A stretch of 64,000 nt of DNA. Source: Leptodontidium sp. MPI-SDFR-AT-0119 (Eukaryota > Ascomycota > Leotiomycetes > Helotiales > Leptodontidiaceae). Positions 46,382-56,304 of the stretch are shown piece after piece. The notes under the pieces were generated by a model. That model searched no databases and had not been told where the DNA came from. It saw only the letters and a list, made by a program, of their open reading frames with translations. A program made the translations under genes and the position numbers. Location of the stretch: positions 186,001 to 250,000 of the forward strand of contig JAHLEZ010000043.1 of assembly GCA_020726505.1 (NCBI GenBank), in the 5' to 3' direction. How positions within the stretch are numbered: the stretch's first letter is position 1; every line of letters starts with the position of its first letter.

Positions 46382-48802
46382 ATGTCACGGCCAAATCCAT
46401 TCGCACAGAGGGACCGACCGGATTCCATCGTCGAGGCAGACCAGCCATCGTTGACGGCACCCGCGAAACTCTCGAACGAAAAACCCAGGAGACGCAACCC
46501 TTTTCGTAATGGGACAGCAGAACAAAGCCCAGACACAGATGGGGCCTTCCCGCACACAGATTATCCCGTGGACGGCGATGGCAACGAATCTGTCCACAGT
46601 TTCCGGCCTCTTCCAGCTTTTCGCGATACGCCGCGTCCTCTCAACTCTCGCGATGTGTGCGCATTCATTGTGAACAAGATGGTGGGCTCAGGAATCTACA
46701 CTGCGCCACCTGTGGTCCTACTCTTGACAAAAAGTAAAGGCGAGGCACTTGGTTTGTGGTTTATCGGATTCCTGTATACGCTGATTAGGTTCGTTGTTCA
46801 GGAGTCGCATTTTTCCTCAGCCGTGATTGACGAGCTTAGCATGATGATATATCTCGAATTCGCCCGAAGATTGCCCCACACAGGCGGAGAACTTGTATAT
46901 GTCAGCCTCTTACATTCTTAGTCGTAACCCCATTATGACTAATAGAGTGTCCTAGCTGGATGAAACGCTTCCAAGACCACGGTTGTTCGCATACACACTA
47001 TACACCTTTTATTTCGTTTTGCTCTACAACACCGCAACGAACAGTATGGTGTTCGCACAGCAGGTGCTCATATGTGCTGCGGGCGATGTACAAGAGCCTG
47101 TTCTAGACCAACGAGCGCTGCGATTCATCGCGATTGTGGCCCTATCGTTCTTCGTACTTATACACTACTTTTCTGGGAGAGCTGGGCGAGATCTCAACCA
47201 AGTCATGGCTTTTGTTAAGGTGCTGTTGCTGGTGATCGTCTTTATTGCAGGTATTGTTCGCGCAAGCCACAACTATACTTCGGACTGGGGAATCAAACCA
47301 AACAAAGACGCTTCAAGCTCTGCTATAGCCTTTCTATACATTGTTTTTAGCTTTACGGGCTGGGAGAATGCAACATTCGTAAGCACCAGCTAATAACACA
47401 CTATTAACGGAAGCTGATGATTTCATAGGTCGGCGGAGAGATTAGAGACCACCAGATTCTCAGGAAAGGGTTCATCTGGGCAGTGATGACCGTTGGAGTT
47501 TTGTACATGCTGATCAACTTTATCTTCGTAAGTCGTAAACATTTGTCCTCATTGCTTAGCCCGGCTGGATTCAAGGAATCGGTTCTGACCAGTGAACAAA
47601 TATAGCTTCTCGCCGTACCTGCAGCGGTTCCTACCACCCAGATGGCACCTTTGGTGTGGATATTCTGCCTCAGCCCTCTAGGAATCCTCGCTGACCAAAA
47701 CCCAGTTCTTTGGTGGTGGTTACCATGCTCGCCTAGCCTGGGCGATACTCATCGCAATTTCCGCCAGCGGAAGCCTGCTATCCGTAGCATATACATGTGC
47801 ACGTGGTGAGTCTCAGTTCTCCTACACTGCCTGTCGACGTTACTGAACCTTTTCGAAGTAAAACAAGTCATCGGAATGAGCAACGTGATACCGTGGTCCC
47901 GTTTGTGGAAGTCGAATTCCACGCCTGAGACGGACGCTAATGGTATTATCATGAATTCGCCCACGCCACAGGGCGGCTTGTTGCTACATTGGATATTCTC
48001 AGTCACCTTGATTACCGCATCTGCAGCGGTCAAGGACACCTCTGAGGCAATCCACTTTCCTGGAAACCTCCAAGCATATGCCGCCGGCTGGGTGGGAAGT
48101 AATTTCACCTTCGCATTTATGTGAGCAACGTTGACAGAAGCAGTCTTCATAAGTTTCGGCTTCCCATTCCTCTTCCTCACACATGATTCCCAATTTCTGA
48201 GAGTCCTCCACTTAACCCCTCGAAATATTCCGCAGCCCACCGCCAGTCGCTGGGACGCCGATAACGGCCAGCCAGCACCAGCCAACCTGCTGTACATACT
48301 TTTCTGGCCGCTTACCATCCTCTACTTCTGTTTCAACGCTTACATCATCGCGGTTCCTCTCATCCCACCCTATCGCGACGGAAACGGAAATAGGGTGGAG
48401 GTAAAAGGCTTCTATTACATTATCATCGTTGGCGTGATTGTCGTAGCCGCCATCATCTACTACCTCCTTGCCTTCGCAGGCGCACGGAATCGCAATGCTG
48501 GTTTGGGCCCGGAACAAATTACCGAGTTCCGGGAACAAGGCCGTGGAACGTCTATCACGGCGCTTGCTGGTGTGCATCCGGAGCTGTTCGAGGATAATGA
48601 GCATAACCCACAGTATGGGTATCGGAAGAAGGTTGAGGTGGTGGTTGATAGTGAGGTATGTATATTTCACTTACACAAAAAAATTAACTGACTGTTTGTT
48701 TAGAAAGCGAGTTTTCTCTATTGGCTGTTCGGCGGCTCGAATAAGCGTCATTGTCGTCCGTTGGGTATTGCCGCGGCTTGGGATAAGGTGTTGGGAAGAT
48801 GA
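46382..48802 (+). CDS. MUP1-type amino-acid (methionine) permease, APC superfamily
   Basis: Nine exons: 46382-46788, 46840-46900, 46956-47378, 47429-47527, 47606-47653, 47706-47805, 47859-48098, 48144-48655 and 48704-48802, about 662 residues with matching phases. After an 85-residue hydrophilic N-terminus comes FIVNKMVGSGIYTAPPVVLL (G-S-G-I-Y in helix 1), FARRLPHTGGELVYLDETLP, AFLYIVFSFTGWENATFVGG-EIRD and YTCARVKQVIGMSNVIPWSR. These are diagnostic for the high-affinity methionine permease branch. The plasma membrane is the expected site. Intron 2 has a weak GTCAGC donor; a stronger GTATAT six bases upstream would delete Val-Tyr. The C-terminal exon ends with a hydrophilic tail AAAWDKVLGR. 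Confidence 0.9.
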
Positions 48803-48989
48803 GTGCCATTCAGCTAGGAGAAAGAGAGGAGTCACAACTTACAATATCTCATAACTAATATCGTTCGGAAAAAGTGCTTACCTTGCGAACTTAACGCCGT
48901 CACGTCTTGCTCTTACTAGTCCCAATTCATCTGCTCTATCTTGCCTGACTTCTCGATGCCATTCATACTGAGGGCATAAGAAACCCCGC

Positions 48990-49648
48990 TCAGAATTGAG
49001 CCTCAGCCCTAAGCTTAATGATTCGCAAGTCAGCCTTATCTTCTGCTCTCCACTTACAGTGAGACAATGAATATGTTGCTGGCTTAATACCGCGATGCGT
49101 GATATTATGGCCGTGGAGGTAAGACACAGCTTGGCTAGTTTGCCGGGCCATCAACAAAATTTCGTGTTGAGAAACATTCTGTAGGTCGGCTAAGTTACCT
49201 CCGCCGACGAATTCCATCACCAGCAAAGGCTCTGGATCACGGACAAGATCAATGTATCGAATGATATGGTCCTTGTAGAGATTAGTGAGGCAATTCGGGG
49301 GAGGAGGAGGAGGGGCGCTCTCACATGAGCAAGATGGCAAAGTATTTCGATTTCTGTTGAGATTTTCGAGCCCGTTCGTTTATCACGGAAGTCCTTAAGG
49401 GCAACTTCTTTGCCCGAGGTTTTTTCTATGCCATTATAGACAATCCCCTTGCCTCTCGAATTAAGTTTGTGTCGCCGGATATACTTGTTGTAAGGAGTGC
49501 TGACCGTTGGAGGTACTAAGTGGGGAGTTGCGGCGCTGGGTTTTTCCTGGGTAATGAACGGTTCGTTCTGGGGGATATGAGGCTCGTCTCGGCTTGTGGG
49601 AGGGATGATGTGAGTTGTCGGGGAGCCAGTGCTAACCTTACTGTTCAT
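48990..49648 (-). pseudogene. Truncated serine/threonine kinase with damaged catalytic loop
   Basis: Exons 49325-49648 and 48990-49271 flank a GTGAGA..ACAAG intron. The reading starts MNSKVSTGSPTTHI, then has YIRRHKLNSRGKGIVYNGI (glycine loop region), KEVALKDFRD (Lys), IIRYIDLVRDPEPLLVMEFV (hinge) and AVSYLHGHNITHRGIKPAT. The catalytic Asp of HRD is Gly, the Asn of the loop is missing, and after a partial IIKL stretch the frame ends without DFG or the C-lobe. It therefore looks like a decayed or deleted kinase rather than an active one. The transposon at 49771 lies only 123 bp upstream of its start codon, that is, in the promoter. Confidence 0.7.
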
Positions 49649-49770
49649 GTACTTGTACTTGTCCTTTCATCCCTTGCGACTTGGGCTATTCAGCCAAAGA
49701 GCTATGCGACTTTCCATGTTAAGCTCACAACGAGAGGACATCAATTCGGTTTATTGTCGAAGTTAGTGTA

Positions 49771-49825
49771 CAACTATTTGCATAACGTGTGTTAGTAAGC
49801 GATTTTAGCCCACCCCACTACTTTT
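49771..49825 (+). repeat. Left terminal inverted repeat of the 3.5-kb transposon
   Basis: Pairs with 53216-53270. 37 outer bases are perfect; the inner part has a few substitutions, three of them C/T or G/A type. Confidence 0.9.
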
Positions 49826-50203
49826 TCGCATCTACCCCTCCCCCAGCCCCCCTCTATACAACACCTACCTTTAATATCTCCACAATAACACCACCAAATC
49901 GCTTGAAATTTGGCATACTTGTAATTGTATATAGAGCCATCACGATTCTCTAAGCGCGTACAAGGGCTGGCGCCAGATAGCTCATAGAATTCGAAACGGC
50001 GGCCAAAACCAAACACTAACTCCCTCCCGGTATTTGAGGAACTCCACGGTACCTAGACACGCTAAATAGCCCCTATAAAGCGTCGTAGAGCGAAGACGAC
50101 TGAATTTAACCCTAAAGAGTAAGTTCCCGACCCTACGACTTCTTCCCTTTAAGCTTAACGCCAAAAAACCAGTGTGGGGGGGCTAGATTATGAGGTAGTA
50201 GAT

Positions 50204-51840
50204 ATGACTTCTTCTCTTACACAGATTCGCACACTAATAACTGCCCTTACAAAGAAACGCCTAGTCTTTGATCTTAAGGTGTTAATCGACAAGGAACTAT
50301 AGAACGTTAGCTTTAATATATGGCTAATTATTAATAAGAGTAAATAACATACGATTGTGAAGAATTAAGATATAAACTCCGTCTCTGATCGAATTACCTA
50401 CAAACGATTATGCGAGGTTATATAGAGAATAAGGGTAGAGTTATAGATTAAACGACGGAGCTTATTGCCTTTTGAAAAACTAATTAGATAGGCTTTTGAG
50501 CTACTATTTAATAATCTAAAGGCCCCGACGTTGACCCTCGATATAAGAGATCAGGAGACATTCGACGATACTATAGTTCCCCTTAAAATATATAAGTATA
50601 AGAAGATATCGTTAGTTAATGAGATTATAGTTAATACGTATTATAAAACCTTAGAAGAGATAGAAGTATTAGGTTCTGGCGATGAGAGATTTACAGGCCA
50701 AGGGAAGAGGAAATCTAAAGGCAAATCTAAAGCGGACAAAGCCTGAGATATTGTGAGACTTACTCCTTTAGGCCGGGAAAACAGTGAAATCGATGCCTTA
50801 GACAGTAATCCCTTTTTAGAAAGTCTTATAGGCGACGAAGATATGGAGCTAGGAATTAGTCTTATACTTAGGGATTCCGTAACTCGACGTATATTAAATA
50901 CTAAACGCTAAAAGGAAAAGGAGTATTTACTAGGAGAAGTGACTTGTGTAGAGATCTTTTATATTAATAACTACATAAAACGCTTGTGTAACAATAAGAA
51001 GAAGTATTACTACGTTATAAAAAGGGTAAGAACGTACTACGTTATTAATTAAAAACGATAATAAGAGTAAGCGGCTATAATTAACGCTAAAGCTTTAGGA
51101 GTTATAAAAACTTAACTGTTAGTAAAATAGTTAGTCGACTTCGCCGAAGGTACTTTCTAAACTAACTATAAGCTAAAGCTTACTAGCGCGAGGAAATTAA
51201 ATTAAACTGTAGTAGAAACTATAGCTAAAATTAATAAGAGCTCCTCCTCGATTAAAAAGTTGACTCAACTCTTATTATTATAAACGGTTCAAAATATAAC
51301 AAATTAAGTGCCGACTACTACAGTTAATTTAATTATATCTAATACTCCCGGACTATTTATAGTATCAGAATCTTAGTATCTTAGGCAATCGAATAGGCCT
51401 CAAATATATATAAATCCATTGTAAAATCCGGCTCTTAAATTATCCGGGTATACCTTTATCCTTTTACTTTCGTCGCCCCTCAAACTATTAGACGATAATA
51501 AGAATGAGGTAGAGCTAATAGGCCAATAGATAGTTTAAAAAGAGAAGAATTCGAAAAGGAGAGAGTAATTAAGAAGAGGTTTTAAGCTTATAAAAGAGGC
51601 CTTTGTTATAAATGTGAGCTAATTAAGAGATGTCCCCTTTATTACCTCTCTTAATATTCCGGCTAGTATTACTTACTATATTAATAACTACGTCTCTTAA
51701 TTTAAGAAGGTTTATAAAGAGAATAGACACGCTGCCGTTAATCTTATTAACTTTAGTAATAGCGTTATAGGGAGACAGAATATACTAAGTGCGGGGTTAA
51801 GTAAAGATGTTAACGACCCCGACTTTTTTGTCGATTACTA
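50204..51840 (+). pseudogene. Second transposon gene, RIP-like decay, function unknown
   Basis: Reading from ATG 50204 (MTSSLTQIRTLITALTKKRL) a single frame stays protein-like for more than 1.1 kb but is interrupted by many TAG/TAA codons, the pattern expected when CAA/CAG become stops. The longest intact stretch is 50531-50746 (TLTLDIRDQETFDDT..KRKSKGKSKADKA). Near 51590-51640, in another frame, YKRGLCYKCELIKRCP suggests a C-x2-C zinc-knuckle-like element as in gag-type proteins. I do not recognise the protein family. Its orientation is opposite to the transposase. It could be an accessory protein of the element or an unrelated captured gene. Confidence 0.55.
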
Positions 51841-51899
51841 AGTTTTTTTAGGTAAGTAATAATTAATAAGTAATACTTATGTCTAAGATATCTTGTTTC

Positions 51900-53071
51900 C
51901 CTTGTTTTTATAGTTAATTACGTTAATTTTATATGTTATATTATACCCGGGATACCCTTCCCTCGTATCTTATATTATACCTTCACTTTTACTTAGTATT
52001 ACTTAATTAGGAAATTATTATTAAATTAATAGATGTTTACTTTCTTTATATTTCCTACTGTAATTACTATAGAATAGTATATATTTAAGTTATCCTATAA
52101 TTCCCGAAATACGCTCTCGCTCTTTATGTAGCCTTTAGACTAGTTCCCGACTCTCTTATAGTAAATTCAAGGAAAGACTAATAGAATGTGTGGTTTTTAC
52201 GCTCTTTCTAATAGTTTTAACGTATTTAATACTTTAAATCCCTAAAGCTCTCTTTAATAAGATTAAAATTAGGGGAATACGGAGGCAAGAACTTGAGCTA
52301 TATACCCTTACGCCGATATACCGTTAATATCTCGTCGATATTCTTATGATAAATTAAAGCGTTGTCTAATATAACGACTGATCAAGGCCTTAGAAAGGGG
52401 TTATATAATAGTAATAGATAATCTACTAAGAAATCCTATATAATATCCGCATTACATATGCCCTCTAACGTATAAGATGCTATGTAGCCGTTTATAGTAT
52501 ATGCCGCTAATATAAAGACTCTTTCTCTGTGCGCTAACTATTAAGAAACTCTTGCCTTAGTACCTTTATGAGACTAACTAAAGGTCTGATCTCTATTTTT
52601 TTCGTCACTTCTAGACTCGTCGATAGCGACTACTTGATTTATAGAGAACTCTTATATAAAATTAAGTCATATTATCCTTAATTCTTCATTCCGTTGAGCC
52701 GTAACGTACTTAAGTCGTTTTTTAGTAATTTTAATTCGTTAGAGAGCACGGGAAATCGTTAATATAGACACATTTATATTATATACCTCGGAAAGAAAGA
52801 TCTTTAACTCGTCTAAGTATATTTAAGGCCTCTAATCTAATAAGAGTTTTAAGGCCTTTTTATACTCCTATTAAAGTACCGGGACCGGTCCTCTAGAGAG
52901 AGGCAAAGCCTTTAATCCCTTGTCTAATCTCTTCTTAATTCGACAGACGGTTTGTATAGAAGTGTTATTAATTATAGCGATTTGCTCAAGATACTTAAAC
53001 GGGAGGGGTCCCGGTTCGTCGAGGGCATACTCGATGTCCGCCACGACGGATGTAAGTAAACGAGTAGGCAT
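51900..53071 (-). pseudogene. DDE transposase relic (Tc1/mariner-pogo type)
   Basis: ATG 53071 starts an intact 66-codon helix-turn-helix-like segment (FKYLEQIAIINNTSIQTVCR). Further on, the minus strand reads QVVAIDESRSDEKNRDQTFS (first catalytic Asp, 52590-52650), SVVILDNALIYHKNIDE (second Asp, about 52330-52380) and LKFLPPYSPNFNLIKESFRD (third acidic residue, about 52210-52300). These three blocks are the DDE core. Stops such as TAG and TAA interrupt them at several points, so no active enzyme can be made. The 3' boundary is approximate. Confidence 0.8.
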
Positions 53072-53215
53072 AACATAATACTAAAAAGTGGTTCGCTAGA
53101 AAGCGCAAAGTGGTAGCTTTAATTTGACGTATTTGCGAAGTGTTTTAGACGTTGCGTTGTGAAGTTATGTGTAAGGGCGCATATATAGCGAATAGTAGAG
53201 GGGAACTTAGAAATC

Positions 53216-53270
53216 AAAAGTGGTGGGGTCGGTTAAAATCGCTTACTAACACACGTTATGCAAATAGTTG
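53216..53270 (-). repeat. Right terminal inverted repeat of the 3.5-kb transposon
   Basis: Reverse complement of 49771-49825; ends next to TA at 53271-53272. Confidence 0.9.
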
Positions 53271-53275
53271 TACGT

Positions 53276-53427
53276 AAGGGGGTTTGCAGTGGGTCTCGTA
53301 CACCCTTGCAAGGCAGTAAGGTTATCTTTCCAATCAACAGTCTGAAATTCTAGAATTTTCTCCATAAACTTCCTCAAGTGTTAAGGCAGAATACTTGGGG
53401 TGTACGAGACCCACTGCAAACCCCCTT
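53276..53427. repeat. 152-bp inverted repeat with 30-bp perfect arms
   Basis: The arm 53276-53305 (AAGGGGGTTTGCAGTGGGTC..) is the exact reverse complement of 53398-53427. The 92-bp interior has no coding frame. It resembles a very short MITE; the arm contains CAGTGGG, similar to the ends of some Tc1-like elements. It begins only 5 bp outside the larger transposon. Confidence 0.85.
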
Positions 53428-53957
53428 CCGTACCTTTCGCACCTTCCGTACCGCGAGCCGAGCCGAGCCGAGCACGAGCGAGCCAGAGAGGAGCGAACGG
53501 GCCCAGCAAGCGCTGACGCGTTTTTCAGTAGTTTCAACTCCGTCCGATCCAAAACTTTTGGCAGGGAGCAAACTTGAACGGTCCGTCCCATCCTGTCCCA
53601 GGGTTCCAATCTCTGTTTTGACTCATCAGGCAGGAATCTAACATTTCCACACGTCGAAACCTCACTGACATTCGCCTCGCCGGCGAACGAGGCGCCTTGG
53701 AACCTCAATCTAAGCAGAAGCTATCCAGCTCCCTCCCCTCCAACCCGACCCCAACAGCCTCGGAGACTCCAGCCTTCAGCATTTGCGCATATACACCCAC
53801 TCGAGCGGAAATGGACGTCGGTTCCTCCCCTCGAAGCATACAGTCTCCCTCCGCGAGACACAGTTGCTCTTGTGCCAGATCCTAAAGCGCTCAGCGACCT
53901 ACTGATGACCAAAGGACAACAAACGCCAACATACGATGCTGCCACTCGCGAGAGTCG

Positions 53958-54638
53958 ATGCCAGAAGTAATGATAACCGCAAGGCAGTGGATTGAGCGAA
54001 TCGAGGATCTGCAGGAGTCGATACACTATTTGGATAACACCTTCGGATATGAGGAATGGCGACAGAATAATATCGTCGACGGCCGATATTGGCGGATTGA
54101 GGCAGATTATTGGGAATCTTGCTACGCCAGCAGCGTGAGCAATGAACAACAACCGAATTGTAGCTGGCAAGAAGAAGATCATGTCAAACCCCAGCAAGGT
54201 CAACATAACATATGTTTCTTCAGGGACATTGGTCGATTCAACTGGCTCTCGACATACTCTCAACACATGACAAAACCCCTGGCTGTGGCACGGAGCGAGG
54301 TCCCCAGGTTGGTCTTTGATATCACATATCACTGTCACCGCGCGAGTTACTGGTCAAACTTATGCGAGGAGCGAGGCTATACACCGGTTCGACATGCCAT
54401 CGAGGCGTTGTACTATTGGCAGACAGAGTCCACTTGTCTTCATCACGAGCTTTTGCGGCTGGAAAGGAAACGGTTGGACACGAAGAGCAAGCCTTTACAG
54501 AGGGCCTCGAAGAGGGGGAGGAAGGCCCAAACACGATCAGGTGGAGGAGATGAGATAGGTAGTCGGCCAAGACTTAGGGATAGGAGACCAGCCGAAGCAG
54601 GTACCAATTTACAGAGATCCACCCAGCGGTGCAAGTGA
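53958..54638 (+). CDS. Uncharacterised protein, basic C-terminus, 226 residues
   Basis: An intact frame starts at ATG 53958 (MPEVMITARQWIERIEDLQE), has aromatic-rich segments (YWRIEADYWESCYASS, ALYYWQTESTCLHHELLRLE) and ends in a strongly basic, Arg/Lys-rich tail (RASKRGRKAQTRSGGG). Another open stretch just upstream in a different frame (PPLEAYSLPPRDTVALVPDP, 53825-53957) could be an earlier exon or the N-terminus before an indel. The antisense frame 53721-54338 is also long, so the strand is a judgement based on amino-acid composition. No family is recognised; the neighbouring transposon makes an element-derived or accessory gene possible. Confidence 0.4.
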   Translation: MPEVMITARQWIERIEDLQESIHYLDNTFGYEEWRQNNIVDGRYWRIEADYWESCYASSVSNEQQPNCSWQEEDHVKPQQGQHNICFFRDIGRFNWLSTYSQHMTKPLAVARSEVPRLVFDITYHCHRASYWSNLCEERGYTPVRHAIEALYYWQTESTCLHHELLRLERKRLDTKSKPLQRASKRGRKAQTRSGGGDEIGSRPRLRDRRPAEAGTNLQRSTQRCK

Positions 54639-56304
54639 AGGCCATCTTGAGGACGTTTTGCTCAGTCAAGAGTATGCGCAATTTGTTAAGTCTCCTGCCC
54701 TCAGGTAGTGAGAGGGACGATGTCAAGCCTATGACCGCCTAACCATCAAGGGTTTATCGCAAGGTCAGCTGCTGCGCCTGCTTTGGTTGGTTATCGGCAA
54801 ACATCAACAGAGTCGAAGATCGTCGGCTCTTCAACGCGATTTCACAAATGTATCACACAAGAAATCCGGTATGAACACGCCACTATCAATCAATCGCCCA
54901 TTCTAATATGTTTGACCAGGCTACAAGATCTGCGAACAAAACGAGGCCTGGGTCTTTGGCGACGACCGCGGGGGCACCGGGGGCACCTTCTCCCATGTTA
55001 CGTCTACTCTCCGATACCATTTTACTGTCAACGTCAGTGTATCTCCATCCTAACTTCGCACATCTGGCCAGGGCCGTCTTACTGATCTTGTTAGAGATTC
55101 GAGTGCCGAGAGAAAGGAGGTACGACTGAACGAGGTCTAACTCCCTGCAGGGCTGCGAGACCTACTTATTTCCCTCCACCAGAAAATGCTGTGGGAGACC
55201 TCTATTCTTGGCGGTACGTGACTAGAACGTGATTAAGAACAGGACTTACCGAACTCGAGAGTGAGGTAAGAAAAATAAATAGGGAGTATAAGTACGAATA
55301 AAATCAGGCAAGTGGAGATTTCTCTCGGCTACAATGGCGAGCGAAGCGCGGACACTCCCAGTAGATCTCGTCTTCCATAGGATTTGATTCCCCATAAAGT
55401 AGGATATCAGGACGTACCCTGCCAACTCCTAATGCCCGCTTCCCGTGACGTTCACTTGTAAGGCTTCGTTTCAAGCAAGTACCCAGGCACTCAACAGCGG
55501 CGGTCAGATAATCTCGAGATATCCCTTTGCTGTCAGAAATGGGTTAGGAACTAGCAGGCGGCATTTAAGGGAAGCGGGTTCTATTCTAGGCGATTGTTTT
55601 CTTCCACGTGGTATATGTAGAAGTTGACCCATTTCGAAAGCGAGTCAAGCCGCGGACGACAGTACGCTATTAATCGGCATATGTTTTCCTATGCCTTGTA
55701 AGAAGTTTCTCACCAGTAAGAAAAGAAGCAGGGTGCTCGATCTCAAGTACTTGCAATTGACGTTGACAGCTGAAATCGGGTTCAGTGTCGGCTGGTGAAG
55801 AAACGCCGCGGATTAAAAACTATTTCTTAAATTACCTCTACTTCCAGCTTGAATCTATTTAATGACATCAGATGAGCGGACAAACAACCTACTTTGCTGA
55901 GAAGAATTATTCCCGTCATTTTACGTATACGCCCACTCTGTTCATTAATAGGACAGTAACTCAAAACTTTCCTAATTAGGCAACCAGCTCGCTGCGCTGA
56001 CTCACGGACAATCAACTCAACATGCTTCGCTGCGCCTTGGAATTGCAGGTAAACCCCCAAAATAAACCATGTTTGCAATTGAGTGTCTAAAGTTCTTCCT
56101 TAGTCCTAGTCAGCGAGTTGAGAGCCATTTCGGGATAAATTGAGCTGAGCTGCCACTGTGGCTGAATTCAAAGGTCGTTCGCATATATAAGACTCGCTCT
56201 TCTTGCTATGTCAGCTCGGCATGTTGAACCTCGCATTTATCTGTAAATCATCCAAAAGACTTCTTTCCACATTTTGTACCTTTAATTTAATTTCCTCGCA
56301 CACA
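54639..56304. other. Gene-free 1.7 kb
   Basis: Short frames only, none with a recognisable motif. The last 100 bp, with C/T-rich leader sequence, are probably the 5' untranslated region of the next gene. Confidence 0.5.

Larger units (their letters stand above)
49771..53270. mobile_element. 3.5-kb TIR DNA transposon (Tc1/mariner-pogo superfamily), decayed
   Basis: The left end (49771, CAACTATTTGCATAACGTGT..) and the reverse complement of the right end (53270) are identical over the first 37 bp and similar over about 55. TA dinucleotides flank both ends (49769-49770, 53271-53272), as expected for Tc1/mariner target duplications. The interior is strongly AT-rich, with open frames interrupted mainly by TAG/TAA. 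It contains a DDE transposase (minus) and a second gene (plus) in convergent orientation. Confidence 0.9.

Noticed and set aside
53721..54338. 205-codon minus-strand frame
   Set aside because: Opposes the frame at 53958-54638, which has the more protein-like composition; it cannot be excluded fully, but no motif supports it.
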